Assembly: GCF_001182745.1 (NCBI RefSeq)
Contig: NZ_LN868938.1
Span: 2,852,001-2,916,000, forward strand
Reading direction: 5' to 3'
Origin: Nocardia farcinica
Lineage (GTDB): Bacteria > Actinomycetota > Actinomycetes > Mycobacteriales > Mycobacteriaceae
DNA: 64,000 nt
The notes under the pieces were generated by a model, which was not told the origin of the DNA, searched no databases, and worked only from the letters and a program-made list of their open reading frames with translations. Positions 24,301 to 33,147 of this stretch are shown piece after piece. The translations under genes and the position numbers were made by a program. The stretch's first letter is position 1; each line of letters starts with the position of its first letter.

Positions 24301-26242
24301 AGGCCTCGGTGAACCGGTCGCGCAGGCCGTGCCCGGTGTCGGCGGTGACCGACTCCAGCAGCTCGGCGTCCAGATCACGGTCGAGCGCGGTGCGCAGCAG
24401 GTCCGGGCGGGCCAGCAGGCCGAAATCGTAGATCCAGCACTCGGCGTCCAGCGCCACCCGGTAGGGCCGCTCGTCGACCACCTCGACGCCCAGGCTCTGC
24501 AGCAGCGGCAGCACCTGGCTCAGCGAAATGCCCGCGCCGCCGATGTAGAGGGTGAACCGCCAGGAGCCGGGCTCGGCGTCCGGGCTGCGATAGAGATGCT
24601 GGTCGATGGCACCGGCGGCGAGCCGTTCCAGCCGGGCGATGTCGCGCAGCGCGCGGTTCGGGCTGAAGTCCTGCTTGTAGGCCTCCGGGAAGGCGCCCGC
24701 GTAGCGCTGCACGACCGCCGGATCGAGCATCGAGCTGGCGTTGACCTCGTCGTTGAGGTGGTCGGCCCAGGTGTGGCTCGCCTCGGCCAGCAGGCGCTCG
24801 ATACGTCTGCGGTTCTCGTCGGCGGTGTAGGACAGGATCGCCGCCCGGTCCGGGCCGCCGGTGTGGGTGTCGCGCATCCGCACGGTGAAATACACACTGG
24901 CGAGCTCGCTTTCGCTCACCCTGGCGGAATAGTCGATGGATTCGCCGTCGAGTTCGCGGACCAGGATGTCCTGCATCCGCAGGCGCACCTGCGTGGTGTA
25001 GCGATCGCGCGGCAGGTACACCAGGCAGGCGACGAACCGGCCGTAGGTGTCCGCGCGCAGGAACAGCCGCACCTGTCGGCGCAGGCCGACGTTGAGCACC
25101 GCCTCGGCCGTGCGCCGCATGGTCTCGGCGTCGGCGGAGAACAGTTCGGTGCGCGGGAAGGACTGGATCACCTCGAGCATGGCCTGCCCGGAATAGGACT
25201 CCAGGTCGAACCCGCTCTTCTCGATGGCGGTGCGCACCCGGCGCTGGATCACCGGGATGTCGAGCACGTTCTCGTGCACCGCGGTCACGGTGAACACGCC
25301 GATGAACAGGTGCTCGCCGACGATCGTGCCCGCGGCGTCGACATCGGCGACCCCGACGAAGTACGGGTAGACCGAGCGGTGCACGGTCGCGGGCACCAGA
25401 CCCTGGGTGAGCATCAGCAGCGGCCGGTCGATGCCGTTGACCGGGACCCGGAAATCGGTGCCCACATCGGGCCGCAACACCCCGAGGCAGGTGCCCTCCA
25501 CCGGTTCGGACACCGTGTGCCCGCCGACCGAGTGGATGCGGTAGCGGGCGAAGCCGAGCACCGTGAAGTGCCCGCCGGCCAGCCAACGCAGCAGCGCGGC
25601 GGTGTCGGCGAGATCCTCGACGGGGAACGGCGGCTCCGGCGCGGCGGCCAGCCGGTCCAGCTCGTCGGCCAGCCTGCTCTGCGCGCGTTCGATCGCCTCG
25701 CGATCACCGATCACCTGGCGCACGTCCTCGACCACGGCGGCCAGCGACTGCTCGATCCGCTCCAACACCGCCCGATCGGTGGAGGGGTGTAGCTGGACGT
25801 GCATCCACGATTCGCGCAGTGTGCCCGCCGGTTTGCCGTCCACCTCGTGCGGAGCGGCCGCCAGCAACCGCCCGTCGTCGTCGCGGTCGACCTCGAAGAT
25901 CGGGTGGATCACCTCGCGCACACTGGCGCCCTGACGGTTCAACGACGCGGTGACCGACTCGACGAGCAGCGGCATGTCGTCGGTGACCACCTGCACGGCG
26001 GCGCCGAGACCGCACTCGTCGTCGGGGTGGTACACGCGGATGCGGGCCCGGCCCGGCGACCGGGTGCCCCCGAGCTCGAGATGCCTGCGGAAGATCTGCG
26101 AGACCCCGGTGACCGCAGAGTCCACATCGTCCGCGTCGACGTGGCGGAAATACGCCCGTTCGAGGGTTGCCAGACCGTCGCGCAGCGACTGTGGCAAACC
26201 CGCGGCCCACGCCGCACCGGACAACTCGGACGAGACCGTCAT
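21344..26242 (-). CDS. gdh: NAD-specific glutamate dehydrogenase, large (L-180-like) class
   Basis: 1632 residues, close to the 1624 I recall for Rv2476c. It oxidatively deaminates glutamate to 2-oxoglutarate with NAD. The N-terminal ACT-like regulatory region occupies about 1-500. The catalytic domain includes LRFGPVARGGLRWSDR, NAVIVPVGAKGGFVVKQ and VVAADKGTATFSDIANDVA. Rossmann and C-terminal helical parts follow to about 1600. The ATG at 26242 was chosen over a TTG 13 codons earlier because it gives the family N-terminus (TVSSELSGAAW). In mycobacteria this enzyme is restrained by the FHA protein GarA; that partner is not in the window. Confidence 0.97.
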   Translation of the reverse strand: MTVSSELSGAAWAAGLPQSLRDGLATLERAYFRHVDADDVDSAVTGVSQIFRRHLELGGTRSPGRARIRVYHPDDECGLGAAVQVVTDDMPLLVESVTASLNRQGASVREVIHPIFEVDRDDDGRLLAAAPHEVDGKPAGTLRESWMHVQLHPSTDRAVLERIEQSLAAVVEDVRQVIGDREAIERAQSRLADELDRLAAAPEPPFPVEDLADTAALLRWLAGGHFTVLGFARYRIHSVGGHTVSEPVEGTCLGVLRPDVGTDFRVPVNGIDRPLLMLTQGLVPATVHRSVYPYFVGVADVDAAGTIVGEHLFIGVFTVTAVHENVLDIPVIQRRVRTAIEKSGFDLESYSGQAMLEVIQSFPRTELFSADAETMRRTAEAVLNVGLRRQVRLFLRADTYGRFVACLVYLPRDRYTTQVRLRMQDILVRELDGESIDYSARVSESELASVYFTVRMRDTHTGGPDRAAILSYTADENRRRIERLLAEASHTWADHLNDEVNASSMLDPAVVQRYAGAFPEAYKQDFSPNRALRDIARLERLAAGAIDQHLYRSPDAEPGSWRFTLYIGGAGISLSQVLPLLQSLGVEVVDERPYRVALDAECWIYDFGLLARPDLLRTALDRDLDAELLESVTADTGHGLRDRFTEAFAAMWYGRAEADGLNELVLRARLSWRAVSMLRTYAKYLQQAGFPYSQTNIARVLLAYPDIAGLLVDLFAARFDPDTVSAERATELEAAVRERIDRVVSLDADRILRAILGLIKATLRTNYYMLDDAGVSRDYVSIKVEPREIAELPKPKPQFEIFVYSPRVEGVHLRFGPVARGGLRWSDRLEDFRTEILGLVKAQAVKNAVIVPVGAKGGFVVKQPPQSTGDPAADRQALSAEGVACYRTFISGLLDLTDNVDLASGAVVPPARVVRRDGDDTYLVVAADKGTATFSDIANDVARSYGFWLGDAFASGGSAGYDHKAMGITARGAWESVKRHFREMGIDTQSEDFTVVGIGDMSGDVFGNGMLLSEHIRLVAAFDHRHIFLDPDPDAARSYRERQRLFALPRSSWADYDTSLISAGGGVWDRTVKSVPISPQARAALGLPDDVVSLAPPELVRAILLAPVQLLWNGGIGTYIKATDETNAEVGDKSNDPVRVNGKDLRVRVIGEGGNLGATARGRIEFCRNGGKMNTDALDNSAGVDCSDHEVNIKVLLDGVVSAGLLPAAERNPLLASMTDEVADMVLRDNVSQNFLMGISRFEAPRMTNVNMRLITDLEQRRGLDRELEALPSNAELKRRRDNGEGLVSPELANLMAHVKLSLKADLLDSDLPDQGYFAARLPEYFPTPLRTRFGGAIKKHRLRREIVTTMIVNEMVDYGGISYAFRLNEESGASTTDAVRAFAAAGAIFDLPAMWERIRSADIPVVVRDELELETKRTLDRASRWLLNNRPQPIAVGAEINRYADGVRELAPKVPTWLRGHHVATLTDQSAELVARGAPLELATEVFGLLNLFPLLDILDIADITDRDGDEVGALYYALNDHLKIDWLLQAVTHLERGDRWHALARLAVRDDMYGSLRSLTLDVLSAGDPEETADEKIAYWESKNQSRLGRARAALAELFESGAHDLASLSVASRQVRSMVSGVGAQSPGA

Positions 26243-26582
26243 TTTCTTCGCCAACTCCCTCGGATCGGATTTCCGCAACAAAGTGACGCAGGTCCGGAGG
26301 GTAGCCGTGCCGCGCCGACGCGGCGGCGGAAACAGTGTTCCGCCGCTGGATCACCGGGCTCTCACGTGCCCGGCACAGCACCCGAACGGACCCCGGTTAC
26401 CTCACGTCGAGGCGATCGCGGTGAGGACGACCGGGCAACCGGACAGCGCCTGCGCATGCACGCGATCAACCCTAGCCACTTCCATCCGGGAATGTGACCG
26501 ACCCACGAAAACGACAGCGGGCGAGACGGTTAACCGTCTCGCCCGCTGTGCGGAACTCCGCGTGCCGCCGCGGCGACCGCGA
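26243..26582. other. Gap between ettA and gdh
   Basis: A 340-bp gap with no gene. It carries the ettA terminator (26514-26549), a GCGGCGGAA/TTCCGCCGC hairpin at 26323-26346, and presumably the gdh promoter, whose elements I could not place. Confidence 0.5.
26514..26549 (-). terminator. 36-bp perfect palindrome, ettA terminator
   Basis: ACAGCGGGCGAGACGGTT is followed directly by its exact reverse complement, giving an 18-bp stem before loop relaxation. On the minus strand it lies 33 nt past the ettA stop and is followed by CGTTTTCG, so it reads as a factor-independent terminator. Confidence 0.85.
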
Positions 26583-28259
<1,677 letters not shown>

Positions 28260-28266
28260 ATGCGAG

Positions 28267-28272
28267 AGCCTA
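28267..28272 (-). promoter_or_regulatory. -10 box TAGGCT of ettA, leaderless
   Basis: TAGGCT read on the minus strand is separated by exactly 7 nt from the ettA ATG, the spacing at which transcription starts on the start codon. Confidence 0.6.
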
Positions 28273-28277
28273 TCGGT

Positions 28278-28729
28278 CTAGGGAACGGTGGAACCAAGCA
28301 GCGCCGTTCCGGTCACGGGCGCGGATGCCGCGCTGTCGATCGTCGTGGTATCGGGCGCTGGAGAAGCCGCGTCCGCGGTATCGACCCCCACCCCGTCGCC
28401 GACGCGTGCACGATCTTCAGCGTTCGATCCCTCCCGAGTATTCCGCATCCCCGGACTCGCGCCGTGCCCGGTGTCGGCGTGCCTGCGGGGCTGCGCGACG
28501 CAGCGCGACAGGTCTGGCCCGACGGCGCCGGCAGCTCACGGTGAGATACAGCGTGCCGCTGTCGAGCCACTCGCCGGTGGCGTGGTCGAGCCTGCGGGCG
28601 GTGCTGGCCGTGCGGAAGGTGAGCACCTGTTCACCCTGGGCGAGCTCGCGTGTGACCGGCAGGCCCGATGTCCGGATCGGGGACAACCGATCGGCTGTGG
28701 ACGAACCGGTGCACGACGAACCGGTGCAT
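28278..28729 (-). pseudogene. Decayed single-stranded DNA-binding protein gene
   Basis: Pieces of an SSB OB-fold can be read in two frames. One frame gives GEQVLTFRTASTARRLDH, ATGEWLDSGTLYLTVSC (28531-28680), the first half of the fold. The next frame gives AGAVGPDLSRC from about 28531 downward, the normal end of the fold, then a tail to a stop at 28278. About 45 residues that should join TVSC to VGPDLSR are absent at 28524-28531, and the join shifts the frame. The 5' part is also damaged: VVPDP (expected VVxDP) is in a different frame, near a 15-bp direct repeat at 28701-28730. The place upstream of ettA matches the Rv2478c ssb-like gene. The main ssb must be elsewhere. Confidence 0.75.
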
Positions 28730-29692
28730 TCAGAGACCGGTCGCGTCGGTGTTCGCCCCGCACAGCACCACCACCGGCCGCTCACCCGGGGCCGGGACGT
28801 AGGCGCCGCTGAGGATCGCGGCCAGCGCGGTCGCGCCGGCCAGTTCCACCACGATCCGGAACTCACGCCACAGGTACTCGCGCGCGGTCGTGATCGCCTC
28901 CTCGGTGACCAGCAGCGCGGGCACGTCGTAGCGGCGCGCCAGGCGCAACGCGAGTTCGCCGACCCGGGTGGCGCCCAGCGGATGCAGCACCGGCCGGGCC
29001 GGGCCCACGTCCACCGGGCGTTCGGCCGTCAGTGCGGCGCGCAGCGCGGGCATGCCGACCGGCTCCACCCCGATCACCCGCTGCCTGCGCCCGAACGCGG
29101 CGGCCACGCCCGCCAGCAGACCGCCGCCACCCACCGAGACCAGCACCGGCGGCCTGCCGCGCACCTGCTCCTCCAGCTCGAGCGCGAGCACGCCCGCACC
29201 GGCGATCACGTCGAGCTGGTCGTAGGCGTGCAGCACCAGTGCGCCGCGGTCGGCCGCCAGCTCGGCGGCGTACCGCTCGGCCTCGCGGTAGGTGGTGCCG
29301 TGCCACAGCACCTCGGCGCCGTGCGACCACATCGCGGCCACCTTGGTGTGCGGCGCCGACTCGGGCACCACCACCGTGCACGTCTTGCCCAGCCAGGCCG
29401 CCGCCAGCGCCGCGGCGATGCCGGAATTGCCCGCCGAGGCGATCACCACGTGGTCCTCCGGGTCGGCGGCGAGCAGCGCGTTGAGGGTGCCGCGCACCTT
29501 GAAGGTGCCCGCGTGCTGGAGATGCTCGAGTTTCAACGTCACCGGGACCGGCCCGGCGGGCCCGGCCACGCTCGTGTGGAAGACGGGCGTCTTCCGGATC
29601 CGCCCGGCCAGCCTGCGCCGCGCGAGGCGGACATCGGATCGATACAGCCGGGCGTGCTCCCCCGCGACCAGCGCGCCGTCCCGATCGGTCAA
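28730..29692 (-). CDS. Threonine/serine dehydratase (PLP fold type II)
   Basis: 320 residues. The PLP Lys is in GTFKVRGTLNAL near residue 60, the substrate loop is SAGNSGIAAA near 82, and the phosphate-binding GGGGLLAG is near 178. These motifs place it with catabolic or IlvA-like threonine ammonia-lyases without the C-terminal ACT domain; serine racemase activity is also possible. The best start is TTG at 29692, overlapping the upstream stop as TTGA; no ATG or GTG precedes the conserved part in a sensible place. It is coupled to the CopD-CtaG gene, an odd pairing. Confidence 0.9.
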   Translation of the reverse strand: MTDRDGALVAGEHARLYRSDVRLARRRLAGRIRKTPVFHTSVAGPAGPVPVTLKLEHLQHAGTFKVRGTLNALLAADPEDHVVIASAGNSGIAAALAAAWLGKTCTVVVPESAPHTKVAAMWSHGAEVLWHGTTYREAERYAAELAADRGALVLHAYDQLDVIAGAGVLALELEEQVRGRPPVLVSVGGGGLLAGVAAAFGRRQRVIGVEPVGMPALRAALTAERPVDVGPARPVLHPLGATRVGELALRLARRYDVPALLVTEEAITTAREYLWREFRIVVELAGATALAAILSGAYVPAPGERPVVVLCGANTDATGL

Positions 29693-31740
29693 GACCGGGC
29701 CTCGCGCTCGCCGCCGTCGCGGCGGGCCAATTCGGCGAACATGGCGTTGTGCGCGGCCAGCTCGGCGTCGTGGTCGCGCTCGGCGGCCCGGTCGTAGCGC
29801 TTGGCCATCCGCTCGTCGCTGCGCGACCACTGGATCAGCAGCGCCAGCATCACCACCACCAGCGGCACCTCGCCGCTGGCCCAGGCCAGGCTACCGCCGG
29901 TGCGCTGATCGCCGAGCAGGTCGCCGTTCCAGCCGAGATCCAGGCTGCGGAAGAACCAGCCGCCCATCACCGTGGTCATGCTCATCAGCGCGACGCCGAA
30001 GAACGCGTGGAACGGCAGGGAGCCGAACACCATGCCCAGCTTCGTCAACGGCTCGACCTGGCGGGGCTTGGGGTCGATCCCGATCACCACCCAGTAGAAC
30101 AGGTAGCCGCTGAGCAGGAAGTGCAGGTTCATCAGCAGGTGCGCGCCGTGCGAGTCGACGAAGGTGTCGTAGATCCCGCCCATGTAGAGCGCGTAGAACC
30201 CGGCCACGAAGATCACCGAGGCCACGATCGGATGGGTCAGGAATCGCGACACCGGATTGTGCACCGCGGCCAGGATCCACTCGCGCGGACCGGGCACGCC
30301 GCCGCGGCCGGCCGGCGGCAACGCGCGCAGCGCCAGCGTCACCACCCCGCCGAGGGCGAACAGGATCGGCGCCAGCATCGACAGCGCCATGTGCTGCATC
30401 ATGTGCACGCTGAACATGGCCGGGGCGTACCGACCGATCCCCGAGGACGTGGTCACCAGTAGCAGCGCGCAGGCGCAGAGCCAGGCGATGGTGCGGCCCA
30501 CCGGCCACGAGTCGCCGCGGGCGTGCAGCCGCCGCACACCGAGCAGGTACAGCACGGCCAGCACGATCGCGAGGGTGCCGAAGATCAGGTCGAAGCGCCA
30601 GTCGAACAGCATCCTGGCCACCGTCGGCGGCCCGGCCAGGTCGTAGCCCAGTTCCACCTCCGCCGGGGTGGGCACCGAGACCGGCGGCGGGGGCGGGGTG
30701 CGCCCCAGCCCGACCGCCAGGCCCATGGTGGCCGCGAAGACCAGTGCCTCCACGCCCGCGAACCGGATCAGCGCGCCCCGGTCACGCGGGTCGGCGGCCA
30801 GGGCGGGCAACGCCGAGCGCCGCTGCAGGTAGCCGATGACGCCCAGGATCGCCAGCGCGGCGGCCTTCGCCAGCACCAGCCGCCCGTAGGTGGTGGTGAC
30901 CAGCTCGTCTAAGGGCACCCGCACCCAGGAGTTGATCACGCCGCTGACCCCGATCACCACGAAGGCGACGGTCGCGATCGCCGAGAACCGCCGGGTCGCG
31001 ACGTCGGTGTGCGCCCCACCGCGCAACGCGTGCGCGAGCACCGCGAACAGTCCGCCGACCCAGACCGCGGCCGCGACCAGGTGCAGGATCAGGCTGTTGG
31101 TCGCGACATCGTGCGAGCCGCCCGAGGCGGAGTGCCCGGTCAACGCCAGCGGCATCATGGTCAGGATCGAGCCACCGAACAGCACCGGCGTCCAGCCCCA
31201 GCGCAGCGCCAGCCGTGCCCCGACCGCCACGATCAGCGCGAACACCACCGTGGTGCGCCAGGCCTCGGCGATGTCGACCTGTCCGATCGCCCGCCACAGC
31301 TGTTCCGGCCGCCAGATGTCGGCGACGGGTTGGCCGGTGGTGTCCGACACGGTCAGCGGCACCAGCAGCGCCGCGCAGACCGCCCACGCCAGGGCGAAGT
31401 TCGACCCCATCCGGACCGCGCGGTAGCCGCCGACGTCGAGCACGCCGTTGGCCTGCGGCGGCACCAGGAAGGCCGCGCACAGCAGCGCGCCGACGGTGAG
31501 GGCGGCGAACAGGTCCGCCAGCGCCCGGACGGCGGGCAGGCCGTAGGTGGTGAGGGCGCCGGGGTCGGGGATGCCGAGCAGACTCAGCGCCTGCGCGGCC
31601 GACAGACCGACCACGAGCGCCGCGACGACCGCCGCGATCGCGCCCGCCACCACCGTCACGGCGGCGAACGGCCCCGCCGACGCCGACCGGGCACCCTCCG
31701 GCGCGGCGGTGGCCGGGGCGGGGTCCTGCGGTGACGACAT
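29689..31740 (-). CDS. CopD-CtaG fusion: copper import domain plus cytochrome oxidase assembly domain
   Basis: 683 residues, about 15-16 membrane helices. The N-terminal half (about 1-360) is a CopD-type copper transport domain (ILHLVAAAVWVGGLFAVLAH, GRLVLAKAAALAILG). The C-terminal half (about 395-650) is a caa3_CtaG domain with SVHMMQHMALSMLAPILFAL and LHFLLSGYLFYWVVIGIDP. Fusion of both in one chain is known in mycobacteria (Rv0102-like) and fits copper delivery to the aa3 oxidase. TACGCT lies 7 nt before the ATG, so the message is probably leaderless. A PPPPP stretch links the halves. Confidence 0.93.
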   Translation of the reverse strand: MSSPQDPAPATAAPEGARSASAGPFAAVTVVAGAIAAVVAALVVGLSAAQALSLLGIPDPGALTTYGLPAVRALADLFAALTVGALLCAAFLVPPQANGVLDVGGYRAVRMGSNFALAWAVCAALLVPLTVSDTTGQPVADIWRPEQLWRAIGQVDIAEAWRTTVVFALIVAVGARLALRWGWTPVLFGGSILTMMPLALTGHSASGGSHDVATNSLILHLVAAAVWVGGLFAVLAHALRGGAHTDVATRRFSAIATVAFVVIGVSGVINSWVRVPLDELVTTTYGRLVLAKAAALAILGVIGYLQRRSALPALAADPRDRGALIRFAGVEALVFAATMGLAVGLGRTPPPPPVSVPTPAEVELGYDLAGPPTVARMLFDWRFDLIFGTLAIVLAVLYLLGVRRLHARGDSWPVGRTIAWLCACALLLVTTSSGIGRYAPAMFSVHMMQHMALSMLAPILFALGGVVTLALRALPPAGRGGVPGPREWILAAVHNPVSRFLTHPIVASVIFVAGFYALYMGGIYDTFVDSHGAHLLMNLHFLLSGYLFYWVVIGIDPKPRQVEPLTKLGMVFGSLPFHAFFGVALMSMTTVMGGWFFRSLDLGWNGDLLGDQRTGGSLAWASGEVPLVVVMLALLIQWSRSDERMAKRYDRAAERDHDAELAAHNAMFAELARRDGGEREARS

Positions 31741-31747
31741 ACGACCC

Positions 31748-31753
31748 AGCGTA
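31748..31753 (-). promoter_or_regulatory. -10 box TACGCT of copD-ctaG, leaderless
   Basis: TACGCT read on the minus strand lies exactly 7 nt before the ATG at 31740, with no ribosome-binding sequence between. Confidence 0.55.
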
Positions 31754-31886
31754 GTTGGACGGCCGGGCCCCCGGCGCGCCGGGTTTGCGACCTCGGAACG
31801 AGTTCGGTGAAAAATGTGTTTGGCCGATTCGCGGCTCGGGTACACCTTCGGGAGACCGGTGCGCCCTGGGGCACCGGTCGTCGTTG

Positions 31887-31960
31887 CGCCCCCGGCAGGA
31901 ATCGAACCTGCGACCTAGGGATTAGAAGGCCCTTGCTCTATCCAACTGAGCTACGGAGGC
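31887..31960 (-). tRNA. tRNA-Arg (anticodon TCT)
   Basis: A full cloverleaf of 74 nt with discriminator G. The acceptor GCCTCCG pairs with CGGGGGC (one G-T). The D-arm is GCTC/GAGC, the anticodon loop CTTCTAA reads TCT, and the T-arm is GCAGG-TTCGATT-CCTGC. CCA is not encoded. The last anticodon-stem pair (31/39) is C-T, a mismatch. Confidence 0.95.
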
Positions 31961-32069
31961 AGTGCGTCCACCATGGCCGACTACGGCCGTGGTGTCCAGC
32001 GTGCGCAAGTATAACGATCGTCCAGATCCGGGGACGGCGCGCGTGGCCGGACGCGCTCGGCGCGGCGGC

Positions 32070-32468
32070 CTACCAGTCGATGATCCCGAGGTCGTAGAGC
32101 CGCTGGAACACCAGCAGCGATCCCGGAGCCACGTGGCGCATCGCGCCGTACTCCCCGACCGTGAAATACCGCAGTTCGGCGATCTCGCCGCTGGGTGTCG
32201 GGTCGCCGTCCAGCACACCGGTGAAGCAGGTCATGTGCAGCTGCACCCCGGGCTCGTGACCGTAGGCGGCGGCCCGGAAGACGCCCAGCTCGGTGTAGCT
32301 GACGACGTCGACGCCGAGTTCCTCGCGCACCTCGCGGTGCATGGCCTGCTCGGGCGTTTCGCCCGCGTCGATCTTGCCGCCCGCCATGTAGAAGACCTCT
32401 TTGCCCGTCGAGCGCGCCTGGAGCAGTCGGCGGTCGCGGACGTGGGCGAAAGCGGCTGTGCGGATCAC
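32070..32468 (-). CDS. NUDIX hydrolase
   Basis: 132 residues, a single Nudix domain. The box GGKIDAGETPEQAMHREV then REELGVDV fits GX5EX7REUXEEXGU. It starts MIRTAAFAHVRDRRLLQARS with a GTG at 32468. TAGGGT lies 6 nt upstream without a ribosome site, indicating a leaderless message. Substrate unknown; the small size suits nucleotide-sanitising or ADP-ribose-type enzymes. Confidence 0.9.
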   Translation of the reverse strand: MIRTAAFAHVRDRRLLQARSTGKEVFYMAGGKIDAGETPEQAMHREVREELGVDVVSYTELGVFRAAAYGHEPGVQLHMTCFTGVLDGDPTPSGEIAELRYFTVGEYGAMRHVAPGSLLVFQRLYDLGIIDW

Positions 32469-32474
32469 CGGCCC

Positions 32475-32480
32475 ACCCTA
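32475..32480 (-). promoter_or_regulatory. -10 box TAGGGT of NUDIX gene, leaderless
   Basis: TAGGGT on the minus strand is 6 nt from the GTG at 32468. Confidence 0.5.
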
Positions 32481-32491
32481 CTGAGCAGACG

Positions 32492-32525
32492 ACGGCGGCC
32501 GGCGGGTCACCCCGCCGGCCGCCGT
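32492..32525 (-). terminator. dps terminator hairpin
   Basis: ACGGCGGCCGGCGGG pairs perfectly with CCCGCCGGCCGCCGT (15 bp) around the loop TCAC, starting 10 nt past the dps stop. Confidence 0.75.
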
Positions 32526-32534
32526 ACCGCTCGG

Positions 32535-33020
32535 TCAGCTCTGCGCCTGGAACATCCACCGCTGCTTCTCGAGTTCGGCGGTGATCTCGATGAACAGATC
32601 CTGGGTCACCGGGTCGGCCGTGTCGGTGGCCTCGATCCGCTCGCGCATCCGCCGCACGGCGGTGTCCAGCGTGGTGACGATCGCCGTGACGACCTCGGCG
32701 TCGGCGACGTACCCGGCCGGGAATTCCGGCAGCCCGCTGGTCGCGGCGACGGTGGCGAGGCGACCGTCCGGCGAGACGCCCAGCGCCGCGGCGCGTTCGG
32801 CCACCGCGTCGACGAAACCGCGGGCGGCATCGACCAGTTCGTCGAGCTGCAGGTGCAGCGCGCGGAAGTGCGGTCCGACGACGTTCCAATGCGCCTGCTT
32901 GCCGAGGAGCGACAGGTCGATCAGATCGGCGAGCGCGTCCTGCAGGACGATGCCGACGGCCTTCTGTTCGGCGGTGCCGAGGGTGCTCGTGATGGGGCTC
33001 TTGGTCAACGTGGAAGTCAT
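32535..33020 (-). CDS. dps: Dps-family ferritin-like DNA-protection protein
   Basis: 161 residues. The ferroxidase signature KQAHWNVVGPHFRALHLQLD, with DELVDAA following, carries the His, Asp and Glu ligands that adjacent subunits of the Dps dodecamer share. The protein stores iron using H2O2 and shields DNA. GAGGAG lies 5 nt before the ATG at 33020. A perfect 17-bp palindrome 37 nt upstream is a likely metal/peroxide operator. The C-terminal ELEKQRWMFQAQ is typical. Confidence 0.95.
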   Translation of the reverse strand: MTSTLTKSPITSTLGTAEQKAVGIVLQDALADLIDLSLLGKQAHWNVVGPHFRALHLQLDELVDAARGFVDAVAERAAALGVSPDGRLATVAATSGLPEFPAGYVADAEVVTAIVTTLDTAVRRMRERIEATDTADPVTQDLFIEITAELEKQRWMFQAQS

Positions 33021-33056
33021 GACTGCTCCTCTCGTGCAGAACCTCCGGAGTGCTTT

Positions 33057-33073
33057 TCTGGAATGATTCCAGA
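33057..33073. promoter_or_regulatory. Fur/PerR-like palindrome upstream of dps
   Basis: TCTGGAAT-G-ATTCCAGA is a perfect 8-1-8 palindrome. Its inner AATnATT matches the core of the PerR/Fur 7-1-7 box. The position, 37-53 nt before the dps ATG, suits repression of that promoter by a Fur-family sensor. Confidence 0.6.
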
Positions 33074-33147
33074 TTACAGCGGACCGCACCGCGCTGCCAC
33101 CGTCGCGGCCATGACCTCACTCACAGGGCGTCACCCCCGGCGCATCA

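Noticed and set aside
21425..25792. A 1455-codon plus-strand open frame opposite gdh
   Set aside because: It is the antisense shadow of glutamate dehydrogenase; no recognisable domain and typical shadow composition.
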